A DNA stretch of 64,000 nt from Acidaminobacter sp964416305 (GCA_964416305.1 CAYQDM010000010.1:51577-115576), one strand, 5' to 3'. Positions 43,514 to 52,526 are shown, counted from the stretch's first letter. Program-made: numbers and translations. The notes: generated by a model not told the origin, from the letters alone.

Positions 43514-44206
43514 TTATAGCGCTGGCCCCAGTATAACTTCAACCCGCTCTCCAGCCTCCAGCGCCGACTCCGTGACCAAGCAGTCCACCGCGAGCACCTC
43601 TCCGCCCCGCTGCGAAAGCAGTCTGAGCGCCTCACCAAACTCGGGGTGCATGGCATCATTCGGTTCGAAATGCCGAACCCCTTTCATCTGCACAATAAAA
43701 ACCACCAGAGCCTCATACCCATCCTCAAGACATGCCATCAGCTCATTGAGGTGCTTGACCCCCCGCTGCGTTGGGGCATCCGGGAAGCGGACCACGCCAT
43801 CCGCCTCAAGGGTCACGCCCTTGACCTCGACAAACACTTTCCGCGTCTCTGTCTCAATATAAAAGTCAAATCGAGAATTCCCATACTTCTGTTCCGGTTT
43901 GATCAGACGAAGCTCTTTAAAATAGCCGCTCGTCTCCACCCACTCCTTGAAAACCTTATTGGGCGCCTGGCTGTCCATGTTGACGAGCCGCTCCCCTTTC
44001 CAAACCGAGATCAAATCATACTTGGTCTTTCTCCCGGGATGGTCGCATTCTTGAACCAGCACCCTGGCCCCTTCCGTCAGCAGCTCCCTGCACCGGCCAG
44101 TATTCTTCACATGACAGATCTCCATGTTCCCGTCGACCTCAACATGCGCAATAAACCGGTTTGGCCGCTTGAGAAAAACGCCTTCCTTCATATTAGGATA
44201 TCTCAT
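43514..44206 (-). CDS. sfsA: SfsA family protein
   Basis: 230 residues: FLKRPNRFIAHVEVDG, CHVKNTGRCRELL, KYGNSRFDFYIE, FVEVKGVTLEADGVVRFPDAPTQRGVKHL. These are the conserved SfsA motifs; the Asp/Glu/Lys set in RFDFY...EVKG resembles a PD-(D/E)XK nuclease fold. Historically called sugar fermentation stimulation protein; role uncertain. Monocistronic. Confidence 0.92.
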   Translation of the reverse strand: MRYPNMKEGVFLKRPNRFIAHVEVDGNMEICHVKNTGRCRELLTEGARVLVQECDHPGRKTKYDLISVWKGERLVNMDSQAPNKVFKEWVETSGYFKELRLIKPEQKYGNSRFDFYIETETRKVFVEVKGVTLEADGVVRFPDAPTQRGVKHLNELMACLEDGYEALVVFIVQMKGVRHFEPNDAMHPEFGEALRLLSQRGGEVLAVDCLVTESALEAGERVEVILGPAL

Positions 44207-44357
44207 TATGAGTTTGCCTCCCTCTCGCCCAGCCTGTGAGCATTATGACGACTGGCTCGCCAATTCCAATCAGAAAGGGAGAAGACCCGTTCAGCACCCC
44301 GCTCATCAGCGACGCCCTACCCGTACCCTCTCCCCTGGATTATACCTTCTATTTCAA

Positions 44358-45185
44358 CTACATCCCAGACTCAAATGCCTTTTGAATCGCATTCTGGTGC
44401 TTGCTGTCCACCTTATTGGTAGAATGCGTCCGGCTGTTCAGGAAGTGAATGTCAAAGTGTCCATCCATGCCATTGCCTTTGACCGCATCCAGGTTTTGAC
44501 CTGTGCCAAAGCCGCCGCTGCGATTATTGACCACCACAACCTCTGGCTTGTCATCCCTACCGGCATGCGGCATTGCGGTCATAGAAGCTGCAATTCTGTA
44601 ACCGTCGATCTCCACGATGACCGGACGCCGGGTCCAGTTCCAGCTGCCGCCCGCGGCTTTCTTCAGGATGGCCGTATCCTCTTTGGTCAGAGTTTCCACA
44701 TCCGCGTGGTTACCGCCGTATGTACGCTTAACCTGCATCTTCAAACCCGTTTGGACATCGATCACAGTCGCTACGTCCCCCCTGGCATAGATGCTCTTAA
44801 CGTCGTCAAACCACGGCAATTTCTGCGCGTTTTTCGTCGCAGATGCATCCGCCCTAGAGACACCGCCCCTGGAAATCGGCTTATCCACGCCTAAAAGCCC
44901 CGTAATTTTGCCGATGGTCTGCGCGCCCGCAATCCCATCCGCCGTCAAACCGTTGGCTTTCTGAAAATTTGCAACCGAGGACTTTGTCACACTGCCGAAG
45001 TAACCAGTAATATCCACAGAAAAATACCCAAGTTGTTTCAGATCCCGCTGCAGCTCTGCCACATCAGGGCTTTGAATCCCCTGCTTCAAGAGCGCGCCTG
45101 TGTAAGCAAACCCGGCAGGCTGGAAAACTGAGGTCGAGAAAGCCAGTGCTGCGACTAGAACAGCAATTTTCATTTTTGATATCAC
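44358..45185 (-). CDS. Secreted peptidoglycan-binding protein with GHFDIHF domain
   Basis: 275 residues: signal peptide (1-28), a PG_binding_1 domain (35-95, DVAELQRDLKQLGYF), then a C-terminal domain ending GNGMDGHFDIHFLNSRTHSTNKVDSKHQ. The His/Asp set suggests a zinc-dependent wall hydrolase, but activity is not proven. GTG start behind AGGAGG. The transcript begins with a c-di-AMP riboswitch, in keeping with a cell-wall or turgor role. Confidence 0.82.
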   Translation of the reverse strand: MISKMKIAVLVAALAFSTSVFQPAGFAYTGALLKQGIQSPDVAELQRDLKQLGYFSVDITGYFGSVTKSSVANFQKANGLTADGIAGAQTIGKITGLLGVDKPISRGGVSRADASATKNAQKLPWFDDVKSIYARGDVATVIDVQTGLKMQVKRTYGGNHADVETLTKEDTAILKKAAGGSWNWTRRPVIVEIDGYRIAASMTAMPHAGRDDKPEVVVVNNRSGGFGTGQNLDAVKGNGMDGHFDIHFLNSRTHSTNKVDSKHQNAIQKAFESGM

Positions 45186-45202
45186 TCGTGTTCCTCCTCT
45201 TT

Positions 45203-45316
45203 TAAGCTGACGAGGTTAGTTGACGGGTTAGGTAAAAGAGTTCACCCCACCGTTTTCACGGTTTCACCCCAAGGTAGTTCGTCCCCCGCTCTTCAAGTTC
45301 GAAGATTAAGCATCAG
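45203..45316 (-). ncRNA. c-di-AMP riboswitch (ydaO/yuaA class)
   Basis: The minus strand reads GGGGGACGAACTACC, TTGGGGTGAA, a small hairpin CCGTGAAAACGG, TGGGGTGAACTCTTTTACC, TAACCCGTCAACTAACCTCG, TCAGC. These blocks and their order match the ydaO consensus (GGGGUGAA; CCGAACCCGUCAGCUAACCUCGU). A TATACT (-10, 45326-45321) is just upstream. It should switch off the cell-wall gene when c-di-AMP is high. Confidence 0.88.
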
Positions 45317-45388
45317 TAAGAGTATAACATAATATTAATTTGAAACCTACTGCGAACCTTGGATTTAGCTCAATTTGTAATGTTTCAC

Positions 45389-45796
45389 CTATGCTCTTTG
45401 CTCAATCTCGGTGACACATTCCGTTTTGATTTTCTCCACCAGGAACTGAAGACCATCGATGACATTCGGACGTATATCGCCGCCAATCAAGACAAACATA
45501 ATATCATCCCCGACCTCAAGCTGGCCTTCATTCAGCCACACCTTGATGTAGTAGATCCCCTCAAGTTGACGTGCTTCTTCAATGGCAGCCTCCACTTTGT
45601 CCGCGTCATAGGAAAAGGTCATTCCCTTGACTTCAGTCCCATCCTCTATGCCTTGTCGGACCAAAGCCTTGGGCGTTTCTCTGACGACCCCGTTGTGTAC
45701 TAAAAACATCCCGACACGGGAAGCGTTTGGATCCATCTTTGCTTCTTTGAGCCAACTCTCCATAGACGGGGAAGGTTTTTTGTTTTTAAGTTCCAT
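45389..45796 (-). CDS. MoaE-related protein
   Basis: 135 residues: VGMFLVHNGVVRETPKALVRQG, IEEARQLEGIYYIKVWLNEGQLEVGDDIMFVLIGGDIR. This follows the MoaE (molybdopterin synthase large subunit) fold pattern in the divergent clostridial form. No other molybdenum cofactor gene is nearby, so a Moco role is uncertain. AGGAGTG lies before the ATG. Confidence 0.75.
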   Translation of the reverse strand: MELKNKKPSPSMESWLKEAKMDPNASRVGMFLVHNGVVRETPKALVRQGIEDGTEVKGMTFSYDADKVEAAIEEARQLEGIYYIKVWLNEGQLEVGDDIMFVLIGGDIRPNVIDGLQFLVEKIKTECVTEIEQRA

Positions 45797-45930
45797 AATT
45801 TACACTCCTTTTTTTACAGGAAACCAGATTTCATCGCGATTGATTTATAATAATAGACGCTTCCTTTTTTTATCCTACCAGTTTGAGGGGCTCTTTTCCA
45901 ACAATTCTGCAACATTATTGAAACGACAAA

Positions 45931-45970
45931 AAACCATCGGCAAAGTTTTAAAGGCTCTGCCGATGGTCTT
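45931..45970 (-). terminator. Terminator of the APC permease gene, GCCGATGGT pair
   Basis: AAACCATCGGCA and TGCCGATGGTCTT face each other; on the minus strand the stem is followed by TTTTTTGTC. It lies 39 bp beyond the permease stop. Confidence 0.8.
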
Positions 45971-46008
45971 CTCAACTCACTTCACCACTATAACACAACC
46001 AAACTTTA

Positions 46009-47409
46009 TCAATACCCCTTCGGACGCGGCCAATAAGACGCGCCATGAGCAATAAACCTCGACATATCCAGGGATCTCGACCTGTGCAGCACAAACCATA
46101 GGGAAGCCAGCAGATAGAACGCAAAGCCCGCCAGGAGATTGGTCCAATATCCAAAATACATGCCGAAGAGGGTCGCTGCTGACAGGACAATGACAATCAG
46201 CGCAGGGAACGGATGCCAAGGCGCTATGTAACCCCGGTCGATAGAGCCAATTGGGTACATGCGTCTGAACTTGAACATCATGTAGGCAGTCAGCAGATAA
46301 ACGAGGAGCGCTGACAGGATTGAAAACGTGATAACCTGATCAAGCAGACCCGTGAACCCGAAGGCAATGGAAATTGGCATCAGAAAGACAATGGCGCGGT
46401 AAGGCGTTTTGTATTTGGGATGAATCGCCGAGAAGGCTTCCGGGATGAGGGTGTCCCGCGACATGGAATACCAGGCTCGGCTTGAGTCTGCGATACAGCC
46501 ATTGGCGCTGGCCAGGCACGCGAGAATGGTGCCGACAAAGAGGAGCTGAATGACAATAGGTTTTCCGGTCGCTACTGCGGCATCGAAAAGCGGATAGGTC
46601 GAAACGCCCAGCAGATCCGCAGGAACCAGTCCCGAACTTACAAACCACGTGATGGTAGCGCCTATGATCAGCGTCAGGAGACCGACAACCGCGCCTACGG
46701 GAAGCGAGCGGCCCGTTGATCGGCATTCCTCTGCAGCCAGAGCAGTGCCTTCAATGCCAAGATAAAACCAGCAGCCAAACTGAAAGGCCCCCAGAATTCC
46801 TATCCAGCCATACGGCAGCCCATTGGTCATTTCGCTAAGCTTAATCATGCTTTCTGAAGGTGAGTAAAATTTGGTGCTGAAAAGCAAAATTATAATCGTA
46901 ATAAATGCGACGCCTGTCAAGACGATATTGAGATTTAGTGTGGCATGGACGCCACGGTAATTGAGCCAGGTTAAAAACAGAATACTGAGGATAATATACG
47001 GCAGCGCCTGTATGTCCGGGCTGATCGTCTTGAGAATCTCGCCTACAACCAGGGAATCCGCGGCGGCGAGCATGACGTACTCGAAGACGAGCATCATTCC
47101 AATATTAAATGCAGCCAGCGGTCCCAGAAGGTATTTGGCCATGGAATATTGTCCGCCTGCTTCCGGCATAACGGATCCCATTTCCGTGTTGAACATAATC
47201 AGGGAGATATAGAGTATGCCAATCACCCAGCAAGCAATAATCGAGCCCAGCGATCCGCCTTTTGCAATTGTAAAGTTCCAACCCATGAATTGACCAACGA
47301 GAACAATGCCAACCCCGAGTGCCCAGATATGCATCGGGCCCAACACCTTGGACAGGTGAGAGCTCGAGGAAACTTCCTTCGACGCGTTCAGATCAGGTAA
47401 ATGATCCAT
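46009..47409 (-). CDS. APC family permease, ethanolamine-permease-like (second of two)
   Basis: 466 residues, twelve membrane helices. GVGIVLVGQFMGWNFTIAKGG and FQFGCWFYLGIEGTALAAEECRSTGRSLPVG are typical of the Eat/EutP-like branch of amino-acid/amine permeases. It is last in an operon of three tiny membrane proteins controlled by an ANTAR antiterminator. AGGTGG precedes the ATG. Ethanolamine or a similar amine is the inferred substrate. Confidence 0.85.
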   Translation of the reverse strand: MDHLPDLNASKEVSSSSHLSKVLGPMHIWALGVGIVLVGQFMGWNFTIAKGGSLGSIIACWVIGILYISLIMFNTEMGSVMPEAGGQYSMAKYLLGPLAAFNIGMMLVFEYVMLAAADSLVVGEILKTISPDIQALPYIILSILFLTWLNYRGVHATLNLNIVLTGVAFITIIILLFSTKFYSPSESMIKLSEMTNGLPYGWIGILGAFQFGCWFYLGIEGTALAAEECRSTGRSLPVGAVVGLLTLIIGATITWFVSSGLVPADLLGVSTYPLFDAAVATGKPIVIQLLFVGTILACLASANGCIADSSRAWYSMSRDTLIPEAFSAIHPKYKTPYRAIVFLMPISIAFGFTGLLDQVITFSILSALLVYLLTAYMMFKFRRMYPIGSIDRGYIAPWHPFPALIVIVLSAATLFGMYFGYWTNLLAGFAFYLLASLWFVLHRSRSLDMSRFIAHGASYWPRPKGY

Positions 47410-47431
47410 TTCAGTTCCACCTTTCAGCTAA

Positions 47432-47548
47432 TTAGTCTTCTTTCCTGGTCCGGCCAAGCTCTACACGAATAAAATCTGAAAAGATCAGGTATGCAAGTAC
47501 TGCCGACAGTCCCCAGGCCACATAGTTCATTACGCTCCAAAAACTCAT
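47432..47548 (-). CDS. Tiny membrane protein of 38 residues
   Basis: MSFWSVMNYVAWGLSAVLAY, then a short hydrophobic stretch ending LGRTRKED: one membrane helix with a positively then negatively charged tail. A strong AAGGAGG is 8 bases upstream. It lies 22 bp before the permease start and 3 bp after the stop of the upstream gene. Probably an accessory subunit of the permease. Confidence 0.75.
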   Translation of the reverse strand: MSFWSVMNYVAWGLSAVLAYLIFSDFIRVELGRTRKED

Positions 47549-47551
47549 TAT

Positions 47552-47845
47552 TTACGCCTCCTTGACTTCTATACCGATTGTTTTCTCATCACTATACAGA
47601 CTGTGAATCATGGTTTTTAACTCTTTGTCAGATTGATAAAGGATATAAATCAGATAAACGAATAAACTCGTAATGACTATGCCAAGGGTCTTGAAGTTAA
47701 TGGCATAGCTGAGCTCACCACTTGTATTTCCAGACATCAGCATGGCCGTCAATAATGTTGCAAAACAAAGGACCATAATAAACATTGAGTCCGCGAGTTC
47801 AATCCATAAATTCTTCTTTCCTTTTTTCTTTTCAATGTGCTCCAT
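47552..47845 (-). CDS. Small membrane protein, permease-operon gene 2
   Basis: About 97 residues, start MEHIEKKKGKKNLWIELADS, two membrane helices (about 18-40 and 50-72), charged C-terminus. GGGAG precedes ATG 47845; a longer frame starting at 47911 lacks a ribosome site. Unknown family; grouped with the permease by order and spacing. Confidence 0.7.
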   Translation of the reverse strand: MEHIEKKKGKKNLWIELADSMFIMVLCFATLLTAMLMSGNTSGELSYAINFKTLGIVITSLFVYLIYILYQSDKELKTMIHSLYSDEKTIGIEVKEA

Positions 47846-47944
47846 AGTTTTCTCCCTTTCCTGAATCCTCAAATGATGTGTAATGCAAACGATGACACCG
47901 CGGTATTTCAATATCTTGGCGTATAAGATGTCTGGAATTAGTTT

Positions 47945-48223
47945 TTACAGGGTACTGGCCTTTTCATTTTCGTAGGATAGAAGTTCCTGAACATAAATCT
48001 GGCGCTGATTTTTTTTAAGATGGATCAGAACGGCTACTGACGACGCTGTCCCAAATGCAATGATCAAAGCCGCAGCTGCGATAATTACACCTCTGACAGC
48101 GTGATCAGGCGCCAAAGTTAAGACGTTGAAAGTGATGTAGACCAGAAGCAGACAAAATAATGCCAGAAAAACAATCATGGTGATCCAGTCCGTTGAATAG
48201 AGCTTTTGGATCTTTTTTTCCAA
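47945..48223 (-). CDS. Small membrane protein, permease-operon gene 1
   Basis: 92 residues, two membrane helices (about 13-35 and 44-66), both termini charged. It is the first gene after the ANTAR-type leader. AGGAGGTG precedes the ATG. Unknown family. Confidence 0.7.
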   Translation of the reverse strand: MEKKIQKLYSTDWITMIVFLALFCLLLVYITFNVLTLAPDHAVRGVIIAAAALIIAFGTASSVAVLIHLKKNQRQIYVQELLSYENEKASTL

Positions 48224-48306
48224 AGCTTACACCTCCTGAGATTATAACTACCGGGTCAGTTGCTTAAAACAACGGCAAGCAAAACTAGAATTGAACAACA
48301 AAATTC

Positions 48307-48396
48307 CAAAAACAAAAAATGAGGCATCAAGCCATCGTAAAAAAGATGGTTTGAAAGCCTCATTGCTTTCGAAATCCGAATGCACCGTTGCATTCG
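48307..48396 (-). promoter_or_regulatory. ANTAR-type two-hairpin antiterminator overlapping a terminator
   Basis: In the transcript, P1 is GAATGC-AACGGT-GCATTC (48395-48378) and P2 is GAAAGC-AATGAG-GCTTTC (48370-48353). Both have six-base loops with A at position 1 and G at position 4, the ANTAR/EutV recognition rule. P2 overlaps the 5' arm of a terminator, ATGAGGC...GCCTCAT (48363-48319), followed by TTTTTTG. Binding of the adjacent ANTAR regulator to P1/P2 should block termination and switch on the permease operon. Confidence 0.85.
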
Positions 48397-48465
48397 TCGT
48401 TTTAAGTTGACATTATATTATCAGACTATTTCGTGAACGTCAAGAACCACAAAGTCCACATTGCC

Positions 48466-49038
48466 TTACCCCATGGCAATAATAATGGCCTCTGCAATTT
48501 CCTTCATGGTTTTTCTTTGATCCATGCTCATAGTCCGGATCTTCTTAAACGCTGACTCTTCATCCAGGTTATAGTGCTGCTGCAGAATGCCCTTTGCTTT
48601 CTCAATCTGCTTCCTCGACTGAAGTGCCTCATTCAATGTGTCCACTTCCTGAGCTAAAAGGCTGAACTCCTCATAGCGCGAAACGGCAATATAACAGGCT
48701 GGAATGAGGTTCTGCTTATTGATTGGCTTGACGAGATAAGCAAGAACGCCAGCCTCTCTAGCCTCTTCCACCAGTTGTTTCTGACTGTAGGCGGTCAAAA
48801 GCATGACCGGTGCAATTTTTTCCTGATTAAGCAGCTTTGCAGCCTCGATCCCATTCATGCCCGGCATTTTTATATCCATCAGGATCAGATCCGGTTTCAG
48901 CTTCCGGGCGAGCTCCACTGCCGTCTGACCATCTCCGCATTCGCCAATGGTTTTTATCTTAGCCTCCGCAAGCATCTCACGAAGATCCTTGCGGGTCACC
49001 GGCTCATCTTCTGCAATTATGACTCTTAATGCCTTCAC
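48466..49038 (-). CDS. ANTAR-domain response regulator, EutV-like
   Basis: About 190 residues. Receiver domain (1-120) with AEDEPVTRKDL and phospho-acceptor Asp in LILMDIKMPG; C-terminal ANTAR domain (about 128-187) with QIEKAKGILQQHYNLDEESAFKKIR. ANTAR proteins bind paired RNA hairpins. The cognate RNA lies 70 bp downstream. GTG 49038 has GGGGTG 6 bases upstream. It follows the histidine kinase gene. Confidence 0.92.
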   Translation of the reverse strand: MKALRVIIAEDEPVTRKDLREMLAEAKIKTIGECGDGQTAVELARKLKPDLILMDIKMPGMNGIEAAKLLNQEKIAPVMLLTAYSQKQLVEEAREAGVLAYLVKPINKQNLIPACYIAVSRYEEFSLLAQEVDTLNEALQSRKQIEKAKGILQQHYNLDEESAFKKIRTMSMDQRKTMKEIAEAIIIAMG

Positions 49039-49112
49039 ACGAAACACCCCGTCCATAAATCATACTTTCAAGATAACACACTTCCAAACCTTTTGTTGCA
49101 AAAGCTTTTACA

Positions 49113-50348
49113 TTATGGCTTGAGCGGGAACCGGATTACCGAAGTCGTTCCGTTGATTTGCCCATTAATCACAAATGTGCCTTTCAGCTTTTCCACCGTA
49201 ATCATTTCGATGATTTCAAGACCAAGGCTGTTTCTGCTTTTCTTGCCACCAAAGCCAATCCCATTATCCGAGATGGTGATCACCGCTTCACCTTCCACCT
49301 CGCTAATATCAACCTTGATAACGCCTTTTTTGCGCATCTGAAAGGCATGCTCAACAGAATTTTGAATCAGCTCCGTAATGCAAAGTGACAGACTGCTCGC
49401 CTTGTCAGCGTCCTGATAAATCTCTGAGCCGCTCAGCTCACCCGTGATGTTTTTACCGGGAGGCACCATGCTTGAAAGTACCATTTCCATAATGTTTGCG
49501 GTCGCCGACTTGATATTGATCTTATCAATGCCGCCCCGAGAAAGCTCCTCATGGATCAAGGCAATACTGGAGATACGGTTGATGCTCTCATTGAAGGCAT
49601 TTTCCACCTTCTTGGAATTGACCCGCCGCATCTGAAGCCGCAGCAGACTCGCAATGGTCTGGAGATTATTTTTGACCCGGTGGTGGATTTCCTTAATCAC
49701 CGCAGACTTTGGATCCTGAGCGTTATCTGAAAGGATCACAAAATGCATGAGCCCCTCCCCGACGCTTCGAATGGGAATCTTCACAGCGAGCATATGACAT
49801 TGATGGATTTCTAGTTCTGAAACCTGAAGGGTCGCTAAACTCACTGACACTGGATCGCTGAAGGTCTGACGCATTAAGTCCTGAAGCGGTTCGGACGAAA
49901 TACGCGCCACTTCTGTCATTGTGCCATTCATCCAGACTGCTTGCCCGCGACTGTCCAACAAACACTGGGCGCTTGGGATCAATGCATCCGGATTTTCACT
50001 CAATCTCAGTAATGCGGCCCGATCCAGGAACGACAGAAAATCTTCAACGCCGCAGAACTTCTCGCGTTCTATCACAGTGAATGTGCCAAAGCATGCACTA
50101 TTCATCATGACAGATATGTCATGGCTGTTGGTTTTGTTAAAGGCGTCCATTTCAGACGGCGACACAGCATGTTGATCCGGAGTGGAAGATGTGGTGAGGC
50201 TGTCTGGGGATAAAACCATCGGCAAAGCGCCCTCAATCTCTAACCGCATTGATTTAAAGCAGCTTAATAGCGGATGCCATCCATCCGTGATCAGGCGGGC
50301 AACGTCCTCACACAGTTGTCTGGACACTTCATATGTAGTGGATCTCAT
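49113..50348 (-). CDS. Sensor histidine kinase, HisKA_2 type, EutW-like
   Basis: About 411 residues, no membrane segments. An N-terminal sensory region (1-215), then HisKA_2 with the phospho-His in IKEIHHRVKNNLQTIASLL and HATPase with ITELIQNSVEHAF, ISDNGIGFG. This is the EutW/PdtaS class that pairs with ANTAR regulators. A cytoplasmic small-molecule signal such as ethanolamine is inferred. ATG 50348 follows AAGGGTG. Confidence 0.9.
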   Translation of the reverse strand: MRSTTYEVSRQLCEDVARLITDGWHPLLSCFKSMRLEIEGALPMVLSPDSLTTSSTPDQHAVSPSEMDAFNKTNSHDISVMMNSACFGTFTVIEREKFCGVEDFLSFLDRAALLRLSENPDALIPSAQCLLDSRGQAVWMNGTMTEVARISSEPLQDLMRQTFSDPVSVSLATLQVSELEIHQCHMLAVKIPIRSVGEGLMHFVILSDNAQDPKSAVIKEIHHRVKNNLQTIASLLRLQMRRVNSKKVENAFNESINRISSIALIHEELSRGGIDKINIKSATANIMEMVLSSMVPPGKNITGELSGSEIYQDADKASSLSLCITELIQNSVEHAFQMRKKGVIKVDISEVEGEAVITISDNGIGFGGKKSRNSLGLEIIEMITVEKLKGTFVINGQINGTTSVIRFPLKP

Positions 50349-50373
50349 GAGCGACACCCTTACCTTTCCTGCG

Positions 50374-51789
50374 TCAGTGAATTTTGATCATACTGCTTTG
50401 GGCCTCCCTCTCCTCCGGAGCGTCAAGGGCAATGTATTTCCTGCCAATTAGAAAATAGTACAAACCAGCACCGCCCAAAAATGCGCCGACAAATTTAACG
50501 CTGTCCGGCGTACGCAGGCTAATAAAGGTAAGCGCGCTGAAGATCAGCGCAGAAAATATAATCAGAGAAGCGGCCTTGACCTTGGTCGTCCAGCCGGGTG
50601 ATGCCATGCGTGCCGACAACTTAATTCTCAGATAAGACAAAATGACCAGCAGGTACATCAGAAGCGCGGAAAAACCCGCGGCAAACACCAGGATTCTAGC
50701 CGTGCCAAACTGAGCCAGTAATATGCCGATGGTCCCAGGCAGGACAATGGCAAGATAAGGCGTCTTTGTGACCGGATGAATGCGGCTCATGATTTTGGGC
50801 AGATACCCTGCCCGCGAAAGGGCAAAACTCTGTCTGGAAAACCCGTTGATCATGCCGTGCAAACTCGCCAGGAGGCTGCTGAGCGCAAGGGTCGTAAAGA
50901 TGACAAGCCACTTGCCGCCGTTTGGATTAACCAGATGCATTGCGCTGGACAGCGGATAGTCGTTCATCAGGAGATCCCGCCAATCCACGGTTGCCAGGCA
51001 AAAGATCAGGACACCGAAATTTAGTACCGCCACCGTTATGATGCTGGTACCGAAGCCAATGCGCATATCCGTCTTGGGATTGACGGTTTCCTCTGCCGCC
51101 AGCGCGATCCCCTCGAAGCATAGATAGAACCAGAGCGCATATGGAATTGCGACGACGATCCCCTTCGCCCCGCTGACGAATGGCTCAATGTCAAACGTCC
51201 TGGAGAGGTTCACCGCGTCCGCAGTTCCAATAAAAAACATGATAAGCGCCCCAATTGCCACACTGGTGATGATCAGCTGAAAATTCGCCGACTGCTTGAT
51301 CCCAATGACGTCGATCATAAGGAACAGCACATAGACTCCCAGCGCGACATACATCTTTGGAATTGTAGGGTAGACCCAGGAGACATAGGAAGCAATGGAA
51401 ATGGTCACCGCGGCAGACGCGCATATGAATTCTGCGATCGTCAGAACGCCAGTCAGATATCCCCCTAGCTTCCCCAGTCCCTTTCTGACATAGGCATAAG
51501 GACCGCCGGCATAAGGGTATAATCCCGAAAGTTCAGAAAAGATAAAGGCAAGGACAAAATAGAAGCCGGTTACAACAAGGGTTGTAATAAAAAAACCCAG
51601 CGATCCGGACAGTTCCAATCCATAGTTCCATCCAAAAAAAGTGCCGGCAATGACTGTCCCAACGCCAATCCCCCACAAGTGAATCCCTGATAGGATTCGC
51701 TTTAAGCCAAATCTCTTTCTGTAATCATCGATTTGTTTTTTCGTTATCAGAATATCGTCCTCGAAATCATCATTATGATCAAGGGGCAT
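50374..51789 (-). CDS. APC family permease, ethanolamine-permease-like (first of two)
   Basis: 471 residues, twelve membrane helices: GVGTVIAGTFFGWNYGLELSG, YPYAGGPYAYVRKGLGKLGG, LWFYLCFEGIALAAEE. It is close in pattern to the permease at 46 kb, and both fit the ethanolamine/amine permease group. AGGTGAAAAACT precedes the ATG. It lies between the YhhN gene (14 bp gap) and the kinase gene. Confidence 0.85.
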   Translation of the reverse strand: MPLDHNDDFEDDILITKKQIDDYRKRFGLKRILSGIHLWGIGVGTVIAGTFFGWNYGLELSGSLGFFITTLVVTGFYFVLAFIFSELSGLYPYAGGPYAYVRKGLGKLGGYLTGVLTIAEFICASAAVTISIASYVSWVYPTIPKMYVALGVYVLFLMIDVIGIKQSANFQLIITSVAIGALIMFFIGTADAVNLSRTFDIEPFVSGAKGIVVAIPYALWFYLCFEGIALAAEETVNPKTDMRIGFGTSIITVAVLNFGVLIFCLATVDWRDLLMNDYPLSSAMHLVNPNGGKWLVIFTTLALSSLLASLHGMINGFSRQSFALSRAGYLPKIMSRIHPVTKTPYLAIVLPGTIGILLAQFGTARILVFAAGFSALLMYLLVILSYLRIKLSARMASPGWTTKVKAASLIIFSALIFSALTFISLRTPDSVKFVGAFLGGAGLYYFLIGRKYIALDAPEEREAQSSMIKIH

Positions 51790-51803
51790 AGTTTTTCACC
51801 TGC

Positions 51804-52526
51804 TTACCTGGTTGTGTACTTATCTTTGACTGTCAAAGACGTCTCGGCAGTGATCATGAGTAATAGGGTCCAACCGAGCATGTAAGTGCCCCAGATTAGA
51901 TTTTCCTTCCACAGCAGGAACTGTTTGAAATAGGGGTGGAAAATGGAGAAAGCGACGACCATGTCGCTTAAAAACAAAACAATGCCTGCAGCGGCAATCA
52001 TCCAGGCCGCGTTTCTTTGAAAATAGCCGCGATAGAGTGTCGATACCATGGTCATCCCCGTATAGCATAACACAATACCCAAAACAACTGCTGCCCAAAA
52101 CATGAATCCCACTGCGTATTCCATGAGCAGGAACAGGACGAACCCGAAGATGATGACAAAGGGGACCACTGTGACTATTTCATTTTTCCCAATTCTGAAA
52201 TTTCTCTGAAAAGCAGCAATCAGAAACAGATAAGCCACTATAAAGCCCAGCATGCCGTAGAGCTCTCGATTAGGAAAGTCAGGGTCTGTCGCTCTCAGGA
52301 ATACAAAGAAGTAATCTGATAGAACGGTGCACAGAAAGGCCAGGATGAGGATCCTTTGTTCCCAGTATTTTTTGCTTAACACAATGACAGTCAAAAACAT
52401 GGCAATCCGCACGCCAAATTTCAGATAGAGTGCAGGACTTTCGAGTGAAAACAGGGTTGTGAAAAGGAGAATCATAAGCGTCAAGGTCAGATATGTAGCG
52501 AGAATGGAACGTTTTAAGTTACCCAA
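51804..52526 (-). CDS. YhhN family membrane protein (lysoplasmalogenase-like)
   Basis: 240 residues with about eight membrane helices; FLCTVLSDYFFVF and the pattern of polar residues resemble YhhN/TMEM86, which hydrolyse lysoplasmalogen, releasing an aldehyde and glycerophospho-ethanolamine or -choline. The next gene (14 bp) is an ethanolamine-type permease, so plasmalogen-derived amine use is an attractive inference. GGTGATGACC precedes the ATG. Confidence 0.7.
   Translation of the reverse strand: MGNLKRSILATYLTLTLMILLFTTLFSLESPALYLKFGVRIAMFLTVIVLSKKYWEQRILILAFLCTVLSDYFFVFLRATDPDFPNRELYGMLGFIVAYLFLIAAFQRNFRIGKNEIVTVVPFVIIFGFVLFLLMEYAVGFMFWAAVVLGIVLCYTGMTMVSTLYRGYFQRNAAWMIAAAGIVLFLSDMVVAFSIFHPYFKQFLLWKENLIWGTYMLGWTLLLMITAETSLTVKDKYTTR

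Noticed and set aside
48224..48465. Possible classical riboswitch
   Set aside because: The hairpins follow the ANTAR two-hairpin rule and overlap a terminator, which explains them without a ligand-binding RNA.
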